From Thomasclavelia ramosa DSM 1402 (lineage in GTDB: Bacteria > Bacillota_I > Bacilli_A > Erysipelotrichales > Coprobacillaceae), in assembly GCF_014131695.1 (NCBI RefSeq), contig NZ_CP036346.1, positions 558,001-622,000 on the forward strand: a stretch of DNA of 64,000 bases, read 5' to 3'. The position numbers and the translations under genes are program-made. Each line of letters starts with the position of its first letter. Positions within the stretch are counted from its first letter, which is position 1. Shown here piece by piece: positions 56,417 through 64,000 of the stretch. Below the pieces are notes generated by a model, which did no database searches, had not been told where the DNA came from, and saw nothing but the letters and a program-made list of their open reading frames with translations.

Positions 56417-57394
56417 ATGATGATAAAAAGACAGTTAGGGAAAACGAATATGTATGTCAGTCCGATAGGATTAGGCTGTATGGGATTTTCTCATGCTTAT
56501 GGCTTAGCTGAAGATAAAGAGAGAGCAATTCAAACTATTAAGCAGGCTTATAAAATGGGTTATAATTTTTTTGATACGGCTGAATGTTATACTGGTGAGA
56601 ATACTGATGGAACTATTTCTTATAATGAAGAGCTTGTAGGTGAAGCATTAAAGGAGGTAAGAGAACAGGTTGTTATTGCAACTAAATTTGGAGTTGAACA
56701 TAAAGGGGATCATTTAGAATTAGATTCCTCACCAGAAAAAATATATGCATCGATAGAAGGATCATTAAAGAAATTACAGACTGATTATATTGATTTATAT
56801 TATCAACATAGGATAGATCCTAAAGTTGAACCTGAAGTAGTGGCTGGAGTTATGAAGGAATTGATTGCAGCGGGTAAAATTAAAGCATGGGGAATTTCGG
56901 AGACAACAGAAGAATATTTAAGAAGAGCACATGCTGTTTGCCCAGTTACAGCTATTCAAAATAGATATTCAATGATGGCTAGATGGTATGAAGATTTATT
57001 CGTTGTTTGTAAAGAGTTAGGAATAACTTATGTAGCTTTTTCTCCAATGGCTAATGGATTACTTTCAGGGAAATTTACACCAGATTCTACCTTTGAAAAA
57101 GGGGATTTTAGAAATAATATGCCTCAATATCAAAAAGAAGGGTATGAAAAAGCAAAAAAATTATTGAATTTGTTAAAAGTATTATCAGAAAAGAAAAATT
57201 GTACTATGGCTCAACTTTCAATAGCATGGATGCTAAGAAAAAAGGATTTTATTGTGCCTATCCCGGGAAGCAGAAAATTAGAACGTTTAGAAGAAAATTT
57301 TAGAGCAGGGGAAATTGAAGTTACAATTGATGAAATCAAAGAAATTGATGCTTTATTAGATACAATTGATTTTGATGTCTTCGGCGGACATTAA
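56417..57394 (+). CDS. Aldo/keto reductase 4 (YakC/AKR13-like)
   Basis: 325-residue reductase of the longer type: QLGKTNMYVSPIGLGCMGFSHAYG, the catalytic Asp in FFDTAECY, DLYYQHRIDP with the catalytic His, WGISETTEEYLRRAHAV, FSPMANGLLSGKF and VPIPGSRKLERLEEN. This pattern fits stress- or pyridoxal-related aldo-keto reductases rather than the three short paralogues upstream. AAAGGA precedes the ATG. An esterase starts 2 bases after its stop. Confidence 0.92.
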   Translation: MMIKRQLGKTNMYVSPIGLGCMGFSHAYGLAEDKERAIQTIKQAYKMGYNFFDTAECYTGENTDGTISYNEELVGEALKEVREQVVIATKFGVEHKGDHLELDSSPEKIYASIEGSLKKLQTDYIDLYYQHRIDPKVEPEVVAGVMKELIAAGKIKAWGISETTEEYLRRAHAVCPVTAIQNRYSMMARWYEDLFVVCKELGITYVAFSPMANGLLSGKFTPDSTFEKGDFRNNMPQYQKEGYEKAKKLLNLLKVLSEKKNCTMAQLSIAWMLRKKDFIVPIPGSRKLERLEENFRAGEIEVTIDEIKEIDALLDTIDFDVFGGH

Positions 57395-57396
57395 AA

Positions 57397-58269
57397 ATGA
57401 ATATAAGTTCTAATACTACTATTCAAGAAGTATTAGAACTTCCAGCCTTTAAAACATGGGGAAGGTTACTATTTCCAATCAATAGACCGATAGCTCTAAA
57501 TATGACGATTAAAGAATTAAGTTCGTCTAAAATTTATTTATGGTATAATTATATAGATGTGAATAAGACAATTGAGATTATAAATACACTCAATCACGAT
57601 GCTCAAAATCATTCAATATTTTATAACATTTATTCTAAAGAAGAATTATTAAATGATGCTTCAAAAAGAGATGTAGGATTGTTCTTTTTTAAAGGAAGTA
57701 AAGATGCGCCTTTTGCAATATGCAATGCTGGTGGTGGTTTTGTATATGTAGGAGCAATGCATGATAGTTTTCCACATGCTTTAGAGTTAAGTAAGCGTGG
57801 GTACAATGCTTTTGCTTTGATTTATCGTGTTGAGCATCCGTATGAAGATTTAGCTAAGGCTATTTCGTTTATATATAATAATGCGAATATGCTGAAAATA
57901 GATAAAAGACACTATTCACTTTGGGGTGGGTCAGCTGGTGCTAGAATGGCAGCAGTATTGGGAAATAAAAAGTTTTTATCTTCATATAGTGAAATTGCTG
58001 TCCCTTCAGCCGAAGCTGTCATTATGCAGTATACAGGGTATGATTATGTTTCAAATGAAGATGCTCCAACTTATGCATGTATTGGAACAAACGATTATAT
58101 TGCAGATCATATTCTTATGAAAAAACGGTTAGAGCACCTAAATAAATTAAATATTCCAACTGAGTTTCATTGTTATAAGGGTCTATCACATGGATTTGGC
58201 TTAGGCACAGGAACAATAGCTGAAGGTTGGATAGATGATGCCATTTACTTTTGGCAAAGACAATCGTAA
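57397..58269 (+). CDS. Alpha/beta hydrolase (acetyl-esterase-like)
   Basis: 290-residue serine hydrolase. The nucleophile elbow is GGSAG in YSLWGGSAGARMA, near residue 178, and the oxyanion segment is NAGGGFVYVGAMHD. The catalytic Asp is in IGTNDYIAD and the His in GLSHGFG. This is the BD-FAE/esterase-lipase type that removes small acyl groups. The first ~75 residues are an extra N-terminal stretch without a known motif. Last gene of the redox cluster, followed by a terminator. Confidence 0.83.
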   Translation: MNISSNTTIQEVLELPAFKTWGRLLFPINRPIALNMTIKELSSSKIYLWYNYIDVNKTIEIINTLNHDAQNHSIFYNIYSKEELLNDASKRDVGLFFFKGSKDAPFAICNAGGGFVYVGAMHDSFPHALELSKRGYNAFALIYRVEHPYEDLAKAISFIYNNANMLKIDKRHYSLWGGSAGARMAAVLGNKKFLSSYSEIAVPSAEAVIMQYTGYDYVSNEDAPTYACIGTNDYIADHILMKKRLEHLNKLNIPTEFHCYKGLSHGFGLGTGTIAEGWIDDAIYFWQRQS

Positions 58270-58280
58270 ATATGTTGAAT

Positions 58281-58330
58281 AAAAAAGACTTTACAATTAA
58301 GTTAATTAATATTGTATCGTCTTTTTATTT
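58281..58330 (+). terminator. Terminator after the esterase
   Basis: AAAAAAGAC (58281-58289) pairs with GTCTTTTT (58319-58326); an inner ACAAT/ATTGT pair extends the hairpin; T's follow. Confidence 0.7.
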
Positions 58331-58407
58331 GGTCATAAAGATAATGTTATTTGATGTTCATTATTATGGATGTTAAAATAAAATTATAAAGAGAAAAGAG
58401 GGATAAA

Positions 58408-59814
58408 ATGACTGAAAAAAAGGCAGTTTTTGATTTTAAAGGTTGGATTCGAGAGCATCATAATACTCCATATGAGATTCGTTTAGAAAACGATGATCTT
58501 ATTAAATTAGTAACTGAATACGGTGAGGCATCGATTCAATTTACAGTAATTGAGGAATATACAATCGTTGAATTTAGTATTGTTTCAAATAAGGATCATT
58601 CTGTTAAATTCTATCTTCATTTTGAACTCAATGATGAAAATCATGCAAAGCAATTATATGATGAGATGGTTGAAACATTGATTGGGTTAAAAGAAGAAAA
58701 AACTTTGCGTGTTTTATTATCATGTTCGGCAGGACTTACAACTTCTATGTTTGCTGATAATTTAAATTCTGTAGCAGGAATGTTAGGGTTAGATTACCAT
58801 TTTGATGCAGTATCTTATATGAGTATTTATGAAGAAGCAGAAAAGTATGATGTAATTTTAATTGCACCACAAATTGGGTATATGCTCAAACGTTTAAAAG
58901 AGAGTATCACAGAAAAGCCGGTATTACAAATACCAACATCGGTATTTGCTTCGTATGATGCTTTAGCTGCTTTAAAGTTTATTCAAAGTGAGCTTGAGAT
59001 TTTCCGCCAAGAAAAAAGTAATGAGCAAGCGCATGAATGTACCCATTGTGCAGAATATGAAAATCGTATCTTATCAATTGTTATTTTGATTAGTAGAGAG
59101 CAGACACGTATTTATTATCGGTTAAATGATAAATGTGAAATAATTGATAGTAACCTTGTCATTAAACCTACAATGAATATATACGATCTCTACGATATTA
59201 TTGATACCATTTTATTAAAACATTCTTACATTGATATGATTGGAATTGCGACACCGGGTATTGTTAAAGATGAAAAGCAGTTGAAAGAACCAACAGATGG
59301 AAGAACTATTGATATAAAAGCTGATTTTGAAGATAAATATGGAATTGATGTTTTTGTTTATAATAATGCAAATGCAGCAGTTGTAGGTTTTTCTTTAGAA
59401 CATCCAGAGTATGATAATATTATTTTCCATTCACAGCCATTTGGATTTGGGGTAGGGGGACAAGGAATAATTTCTAATGGTAAAGTAATTAGAGGGAAAA
59501 ATGGTATAGCAGGTGAGATAAGATATTTTATCCGACGGATGCAATTATCTGATGATGTTCATAAACTGGCTTGGACACAGCATGGAGCCGTAGAGCTCGT
59601 AACAAAATCGTTACTTCCAACTATTTCGCTCATTGGACCCGAAGCTGTAGTGATAAGTTCACCAATGACACCGGATATGGATGAAGTAAAAAATGTGCTA
59701 TCCTCTTTTATTGATAAAGAATTTTTACCTGAATTTTATTATATTAAAGAAGCCAGCTCTTATATGTTAAGCGGAATTACAAAATTATGTGTTGATTTTA
59801 TTGAAGAAGAGTAG
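58408..59814 (+). CDS. EIIB-like domain fused to a ROK-like domain, copy 2
   Basis: 468-residue protein collinear with the one at 2041. The N-terminal domain carries FYLHFEL and HAKQLYDEMVET. The EIIB-like domain has RVLLSCSAGLTTS with the phosphorylatable Cys C106, then KYDVILIAPQIGYM. The ROK-like domain has IGIATPGI and AGEIRYF. The ROK Asp is replaced: NDAN reads NNAN here, and the zinc motif is absent, so kinase activity is very unlikely. No DNA-binding domain is seen. It has its own terminators on both sides and no adjacent PTS operon. Probably a sensor or adaptor; function unknown. Confidence 0.75.
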   Translation: MTEKKAVFDFKGWIREHHNTPYEIRLENDDLIKLVTEYGEASIQFTVIEEYTIVEFSIVSNKDHSVKFYLHFELNDENHAKQLYDEMVETLIGLKEEKTLRVLLSCSAGLTTSMFADNLNSVAGMLGLDYHFDAVSYMSIYEEAEKYDVILIAPQIGYMLKRLKESITEKPVLQIPTSVFASYDALAALKFIQSELEIFRQEKSNEQAHECTHCAEYENRILSIVILISREQTRIYYRLNDKCEIIDSNLVIKPTMNIYDLYDIIDTILLKHSYIDMIGIATPGIVKDEKQLKEPTDGRTIDIKADFEDKYGIDVFVYNNANAAVVGFSLEHPEYDNIIFHSQPFGFGVGGQGIISNGKVIRGKNGIAGEIRYFIRRMQLSDDVHKLAWTQHGAVELVTKSLLPTISLIGPEAVVISSPMTPDMDEVKNVLSSFIDKEFLPEFYYIKEASSYMLSGITKLCVDFIEEE

Positions 59815-59830
59815 GATATTTCTAATATAG

Positions 59831-59876
59831 AAATAAGTCTTTATCTTTTAGTGACAAAAGATAAAGACTTATTTTC
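59831..59876. terminator. Bidirectional terminator
   Basis: A perfect 19-base-pair stem, 59831-59849 with 59856-59874, between convergent genes. Confidence 0.92.
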
Positions 59877-59901
59877 TTAAAGTGGTAATTATCAAAGCTA
59901 T

Positions 59902-60300
59902 TTACTCATTTATTTCAATAAGATTACTTGTGTACCTGCATTTTCCTTCAAGTACGTCATCGTAAAAGCTTTGTTTATTATCGATATATTCAATACACTC
60001 ATTTATTTCTGCAATTCTTTTTAACAAATGTTCTTTTGTTTGGCTAAGCATATCTTTACGTTGGGGAATTGAAGTTGGCCCTTGTAAACAATAATTCATA
60101 TATATTTTTATTTCACTTACGCCTAATCCACATTTTCTTAAACATTGAATTCCTTTTAACCAGGCAATATTTTTCTCATCAAAATTACGATAATTATTTT
60201 TATCTCGTTTTACATTAGGAACAAGACCTTCTTTACAATAAAACTTTAATGTTTCATAATTCATACCAATTTCTTTACATACTTCTTTCATCGTACACAT
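59902..60300 (-). CDS. MerR-family transcriptional regulator
   Basis: 132 residues. The N-terminal HTH and wing read VCKEIGMNYETLKFYCKEGLV and NNYRNFDEKNIAWLKGIQCLRKCG, with a coiled-coil dimerisation helix after it. A Cys (C126-region variant GKC) near the C-terminus could sense thiols. It is divergent from an FMN reductase gene whose promoter has a 19-base spacer filled by a perfect palindrome, so it is very likely the activator of that gene. GAGGT precedes the ATG. Confidence 0.88.
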   Translation of the reverse strand: MCTMKEVCKEIGMNYETLKFYCKEGLVPNVKRDKNNYRNFDEKNIAWLKGIQCLRKCGLGVSEIKIYMNYCLQGPTSIPQRKDMLSQTKEHLLKRIAEINECIEYIDNKQSFYDDVLEGKCRYTSNLIEINE

Positions 60301-60338
60301 AATAAATACCTCTATTTTTGATTTATTTTAAAAAATTA

Positions 60339-60369
60339 TTGACCGGTAGTAACTACCGAGTATTACAAT
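60339..60369 (+). promoter_or_regulatory. MerR-type promoter of the FMN reductase gene
   Basis: TTGACC (60339-60344) and TACAAT (60364-60369) have a 19-base spacer containing the perfect dyad CGGTAGT-A-ACTACCG (60344-60358), the textbook layout for activation by MerR through DNA untwisting. It differs in sequence from the operators at 24, 30 and 53 kb. Confidence 0.85.
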
Positions 60370-60414
60370 ATAATTGTAAGATAAATAAAAAGAGAAATCA
60401 AGGAGGATAGAAAA

Positions 60415-61032
60415 ATGAAAGTTATTTTAATTAATGGAAGTCCAAATGCTAAAGGATGTACGTATACAGCCTTAGAGGAAGTATCAAAAACCTTAAAGAG
60501 TGAAGGGATTGAAACTGAGATTATTCATGTTGGTCATAAAGATATTCGTGGATGTATCGGTTGTCGTCAATGTAAGACGAAAGGGAAATGTGTATTTAAT
60601 GATATTGTTAATGATATTGCACCAAAATTTAAAGAATGTGATGGTATTGTTATTGGTTCACCAGTTTATTTTGCGTCGGCAAATGGAACCTTAGTATCAT
60701 TTATTGATCGGTTATTTTATAGTATGACTGCTGATAAAACAATGAAAGTTGGGGCGGCTGTAGTTAGTTGTCGTCGAGGGGGTAATAGTGCTACATTTGA
60801 TGAATTAAATAAATATTTTACTATTTCTCAAATGCCGATAGCCTCTAGCCAATATTGGAATATGGTACATGGTAATTCACCAGAAGAAGTACAGCAGGAC
60901 CTTGAAGGACTACAAACGATGAGAACTCTTGGTAAGAATATGGCTTTTTTAATTAAAAGTATTCAATTAGGTAAAAAGGAATTTGGATTACCGGAAAAAG
61001 AGGAGCATAAATTCACTAATTTTATTCGATAA
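60415..61032 (+). CDS. NAD(P)H-dependent FMN reductase (flavodoxin fold)
   Basis: 205-residue iron-sulfur-flavoprotein-like reductase. The FMN loop is INGSPNAKGCTYTAL, the Cys motif CIGCRQCKTKGKC lies near 47-60, and IGSPVYFASANGTLVSFIDR is the second FMN loop. The spacing of Cys resembles flavoproteins that bind a 4Fe-4S cluster, though the protein could also simply reduce quinones. AAGGAGG precedes the ATG. Controlled by the divergent MerR. Confidence 0.87.
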   Translation: MKVILINGSPNAKGCTYTALEEVSKTLKSEGIETEIIHVGHKDIRGCIGCRQCKTKGKCVFNDIVNDIAPKFKECDGIVIGSPVYFASANGTLVSFIDRLFYSMTADKTMKVGAAVVSCRRGGNSATFDELNKYFTISQMPIASSQYWNMVHGNSPEEVQQDLEGLQTMRTLGKNMAFLIKSIQLGKKEFGLPEKEEHKFTNFIR

Positions 61033-61043
61033 AAAGTAAGACG

Positions 61044-61083
61044 ACAGTATGGTAATGGATTTGTTCCCATATTGTTGTTTTTA
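61044..61083. terminator. Terminator between convergent genes
   Basis: ACAGTATGG (61044-61052) pairs with CCATATTGT (61067-61075), one G-T pair, then T's. It reaches the stop of the convergent DtxR-type gene. Confidence 0.75.
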
Positions 61084-61512
61084 TTGTAGATTGTGAAGTT
61101 CTTTAGTAAGCAAGGCTAAATTATCAATTGTTTTTTTATTAAGAAAGTGTTCAATTTTCTCAACTTGTTCTAGTTCGTTATGACTGTTATTGAGTAGACA
61201 GAGAAAGTTATTTAATACCTGATGACGATATATAAAATATTCACCCCATTGTTTACCTAATTCAGTTAACGTGATAATTCCATATTTTTGATATTCTAAA
61301 AAGCCTTCTTGACTTAATTTAGTTACCATTTTAGAGGCGGATGAGGGTCTAACATTAAGATTATTGGCCAATTCGTTGATTCTAACGAAGGGTTGTTTTT
61401 CTTTTAAGCGAATGATCATTTCTAAATAATCTTCCATTGAAGAAGTTAAGTTACTGTCATTATTCAATTGATAGCCCTTGAAAGTAAAATAGGCATTTTC
61501 ATCGTTATTCAT
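61081..61512 (-). CDS. DtxR/MntR-family metal-dependent regulator
   Basis: 143 residues. The winged HTH is near 25-80: MEDYLEMIIRLKEKQPFVRINELANNLNVRPSSASKMVTKLSQEGFL. A metal-binding and dimerisation region follows (YRHQVLNNFL, EQVEKIEHFLNKKT). It is shorter than full DtxR and lacks an SH3-like domain. A 20-residue N-terminal extension precedes the HTH. It is divergent from feoAB, so iron or manganese repression of that operon is the likely role. AAGGAG precedes the ATG. Confidence 0.87.
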   Translation of the reverse strand: MNNDENAYFTFKGYQLNNDSNLTSSMEDYLEMIIRLKEKQPFVRINELANNLNVRPSSASKMVTKLSQEGFLEYQKYGIITLTELGKQWGEYFIYRHQVLNNFLCLLNNSHNELEQVEKIEHFLNKKTIDNLALLTKELHNLQ

Positions 61513-61526
61513 TTTTTTCTCCTTTT

Positions 61527-61580
61527 TAGTAACGCTTTACTAGTAATTTAATATTATAGTATTAGGAAACAAAGTTTCCT
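61527..61580. promoter_or_regulatory. Two dyads between the DtxR-type gene and feoA
   Basis: TAGTAA-CGCT-TTACTA (61527-61542) lies near the regulator's start. AGGAAAC-AAA-GTTTCCT (61564-61580) lies 31 bases before feoA. The second resembles DtxR-type boxes in symmetry and position, but not closely in sequence. Confidence 0.6.
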
Positions 61581-61611
61581 TAATCTAATATACGATGAGG
61601 AGAAATTTATT

Positions 61612-61869
61612 ATGATAGAAAATAGATGTTTAAATGATTTACAAATGGGTGAAGTAGGAGTGATTACTTCATTAATGGCACAAGGGAGTATTAAAAGAAG
61701 ACTTTTAGATATTGGCTTAGTTGATGATACGGAAGTACAATGTATTTTGAATAGTCCAAGTCAAGATCCTAAAGCTTTTTTGATCAGGGGTGCAGTAATT
61801 GCTTTACGGAATGAAGATTGTCAAAATGTTTTAATTAGAAAAGATGATGTGAATTATGGGCTTAACTAA
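61612..61869 (+). CDS. feoA: Ferrous iron transport protein FeoA
   Basis: 85-residue SH3-like protein that assists FeoB. LNDLQMGEVGVITSL and IKRRLLDIGLVDDTEVQCI are the family blocks, and AFLIRGAVIALRNED matches the last strand. GAGGAG precedes the ATG. It overlaps feoB by 14 bases, so the two are translationally coupled. Confidence 0.92.
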   Translation: MIENRCLNDLQMGEVGVITSLMAQGSIKRRLLDIGLVDDTEVQCILNSPSQDPKAFLIRGAVIALRNEDCQNVLIRKDDVNYGLN

Positions 61870-63997
61870 CAAATCTACAGGAATTAATGCAAGTGAGACA
61901 AAGTTAGTAATAAAAAAACAAAGTAGAAATGATAAAGTTGTTGCCATTGCAGGTAATCCTAATGTTGGAAAAAGCACTGTTTTCAATGGGCTAACAGGCC
62001 TTCATCAACATACTGGTAACTGGCCTGGTAAAACAGTTACTAATGCTCAAGGCTATTGTCGAGGAAAAGAAAATTCATATGTTTTAGTAGATATTCCTGG
62101 GACATATTCATTATTAGCACATTCAGCGGAAGAAGAAGTAGCACGTAATTTTATTTGCTTTGAGCATCCAGATGTAATTGTTGTTGTATGTGATGCAACT
62201 TGTTTAGAACGTAACTTAAATTTAGTAATTCAGACAATTGAAATTCATACAAATGTAATAGTTTGTGTTAATTTGTTAGATGAAGCTAAGAAAAAAGGAA
62301 TTGATATTGATCTTGAGCAATTATCATCTTGCTTGGGAGTTCCTGTAATTGGGATTACTGCCAGAAAAAAGACAGATTTGCATAAAGTTATTGATTCTTT
62401 AGATCAAGCAATCGATAGACCAGTTAATTACAAATCCTTAAAAATAGCTTATAGTGATATTTTATTACAAGCAATAAGAATTGTTGAGGAAGTATTGCAA
62501 AAGAAAGTAACTACTTCTTTAAGTTATCAGTGGCTTAGCTTAAGATTGATTGAAAACGATCCTTCCTTAATGATTGAAATGTCAAATCAATTAGGACTGG
62601 ACTACGATGATCAAGAGCTTAAAGAAGCTATCGACCAAGCAAATGAATTATTAGCACAACATGATATAAATAAGGATAATTTACAAGACAAGATTGTTGT
62701 TTCATTTATTCACAGTGCTCATTTGATTTGTCAAAAAGTGGTTCACTATCAAAAGCAAGATTATAATCAAAGGGATCGTCAGATAGACAAGATTTTAACA
62801 AATCGCTGGACGGGGTATCCAATCATGATTTTATTACTTGCTTTAATATTTTGGATAACTATAACAGGGGCAAACTATCCATCGCAGTGGTTATCGGATT
62901 TCTTATTTGGATTAGAAGTACCTTTTAATCAGTTCTTTCATTTTATTGGGACGCCGCTATGGCTTAGTGATATGCTTGTATCTGGGGTATATAGGGTGTT
63001 AGCTTGGGTTGTAAGTGTTATGCTGCCACCAATGGCAATCTTTTTTCCATTGTTTACTTTGATGGAAGATTTAGGCTATTTACCAAGAATTGCTTTTAAT
63101 CTTGATCATGCATTTAAAAAATGCAGCGCTTGTGGTAAACAAGCTTTAACGATGTGTATGGGATTTGGATGTAATGCTGCTGGAATAGTAGGATGTCGGA
63201 TTATTGATTCACCACGAGAGAGATTAATTGCAATGATTACTAATAATTTTGTGCCATGTAATGGTCGTTTTCCAACCTTGATAGCAATCTTAACAATGTT
63301 CTTTATTGGAACCGAAGCAACTATGCAAAATTCTCTATTATCAGCAATATTTTTAACAATGTTAATTGTTTTAGGAATAACTATGACTTTGATTATTTCA
63401 AAGTTATTATCTAAAACTATATTAAAGGGAGTCCCATCTTCATTTACTTTAGAATTACCACCATATCGTAAACCTCAAGTTGGCAAAGTGATTGTTAGAT
63501 CAATTTTTGACCGAACATTATTTGTTTTATCTCGAGCTGTGGCAGTAGCTGCTCCTGCTGGTCTTATTATTTGGTTAATGGCAAACATTAGTGTTGATGG
63601 TATGACAATTTTAAATATTACTTCTAATTTTCTGGATCCCTTTGCTAAATGCATTGGTCTAGATGGCGTTATTTTGTTAGCATTTATTTTAGGGTTTCCC
63701 GCTAACGAAATAGTAATTCCTATCATGATTATGGCATACCTCGCTAGTGGTAGTTTGATTGAAATGGATAATTTAGTAATGTTAAAAAGTTTATTAGTAG
63801 AAAATGGCTGGACGTGGATCACTGCAATTAATGTAATGTTATTTTCATTAATGCACTGGCCTTGTTCGACAACACTTTTAACAATAAAAAAAGAAGCTAA
63901 TAGTTGGAAATGGGCGATTGTATCTTTCTTAGTTCCAGCTGTAACCGGAATCATAATTTGTTCTATCTTCACTATGTGTGCTAATCTGTTTATCTAA
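61856..63997 (+). CDS. feoB: Ferrous iron transporter FeoB
   Basis: 713-residue membrane protein importing Fe2+. The N-terminal GTPase domain has G1 GNPNVGKS (33-40), the conserved GNWPGKTVT switch, and G3 DIPGTYSLL near 79-87; G4 appears as VNLLDEAKK. A membrane part of eight or more segments includes KKCSACGKQALTMCMGFGCN and the two gate domains. A 30-residue basic N-terminal extension precedes G1. It ends at a stop just inside the window, so it is complete. Confidence 0.95.
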   Translation: MGLTNKSTGINASETKLVIKKQSRNDKVVAIAGNPNVGKSTVFNGLTGLHQHTGNWPGKTVTNAQGYCRGKENSYVLVDIPGTYSLLAHSAEEEVARNFICFEHPDVIVVVCDATCLERNLNLVIQTIEIHTNVIVCVNLLDEAKKKGIDIDLEQLSSCLGVPVIGITARKKTDLHKVIDSLDQAIDRPVNYKSLKIAYSDILLQAIRIVEEVLQKKVTTSLSYQWLSLRLIENDPSLMIEMSNQLGLDYDDQELKEAIDQANELLAQHDINKDNLQDKIVVSFIHSAHLICQKVVHYQKQDYNQRDRQIDKILTNRWTGYPIMILLLALIFWITITGANYPSQWLSDFLFGLEVPFNQFFHFIGTPLWLSDMLVSGVYRVLAWVVSVMLPPMAIFFPLFTLMEDLGYLPRIAFNLDHAFKKCSACGKQALTMCMGFGCNAAGIVGCRIIDSPRERLIAMITNNFVPCNGRFPTLIAILTMFFIGTEATMQNSLLSAIFLTMLIVLGITMTLIISKLLSKTILKGVPSSFTLELPPYRKPQVGKVIVRSIFDRTLFVLSRAVAVAAPAGLIIWLMANISVDGMTILNITSNFLDPFAKCIGLDGVILLAFILGFPANEIVIPIMIMAYLASGSLIEMDNLVMLKSLLVENGWTWITAINVMLFSLMHWPCSTTLLTIKKEANSWKWAIVSFLVPAVTGIIICSIFTMCANLFI

Positions 63998-64000
63998 ATG

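Noticed and set aside
63475-63972. 165-codon minus-strand frame inside feoB
   Set aside because: Antisense of conserved FeoB membrane segments without a start site.

Overview
The window looks like a piece of chromosome from an anaerobic, spore-forming, low-GC Firmicute, most likely an Erysipelotrichia or Coprobacillaceae gut bacterium of the Clostridium ramosum type. This is inferred from the strong AT bias, dense operons with GGAGG ribosome binding sites, many sugar PTS operons, a CotF-type spore coat gene, FeoAB, and a VanG-like D-Ala-D-Ser cluster. No rRNA, tRNA, CRISPR array, phage or intact insertion sequence was seen.

Region 1 (1-12.3 kb) is sugar uptake. It holds the end of a glucose/beta-glucoside-type PTS (EIIBC, EIIA) and an unusual fusion of a PTS EIIB-like domain with a ROK domain. 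Next comes a long operon: a GatZ/KbaZ-like aldolase, fructose-type EIIA, EIIB and EIIC, a PRD regulator, an FSA-type transaldolase, a transketolase and a HAD phosphatase. Most of tal and tkt is richer in GC than the surroundings.

Region 2 (12.3-25.7 kb) holds a CarD-like regulator, a CotF spore coat pair, MarR and MalY genes, and a cellobiose-type set: EIIB, GH1 phospho-beta-glucosidase, two RpiR regulators and a detached EIIC with its own cre-like site. Two similar structured elements that look like small RNAs flank the second RpiR and the EIIC. A decayed third EIIB-ROK copy, an SDR gene under a MerR-type promoter, an HTH-ROK regulator and a transposase scrap follow.

Region 3 (25.7-32.9 kb) is mixed: an RbsD/FucU protein, a sugar acetyltransferase, an autoregulated-looking MarR with a flavodoxin and an RsuA pseudouridine synthase, a MATE pump, a third small-RNA candidate behind a MerR-type promoter, and the set Gx transporter, NusG-II protein and ApbE.

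Region 4 (33-38.1 kb) is a compact cell-wall operon of VanG type: D-Ala-D-Ser ligase, VanXY, VanT split into a membrane gene and a racemase gene, and VanY. Together these would make and enforce D-Ala-D-Ser-terminated peptidoglycan precursors. No VanRS is visible in the window.

Region 5 (38.2-52.9 kb) holds a prolyl-tRNA editing protein, a SWIM-SNF2 helicase, an AlkA-like glycosylase, an RpiR-mngA-mngB-like locus for mannosylglycerate, an MBL-fold hydrolase, an epimerase, a GNAT protein and a diguanylate cyclase.

Region 6 (53-64 kb) is a redox operon of four aldo-keto reductases with a flavodoxin-like protein and an esterase. The second intact EIIB-ROK protein, a MerR regulator divergent from an FMN reductase, and a DtxR-type regulator divergent from feoAB complete the window.
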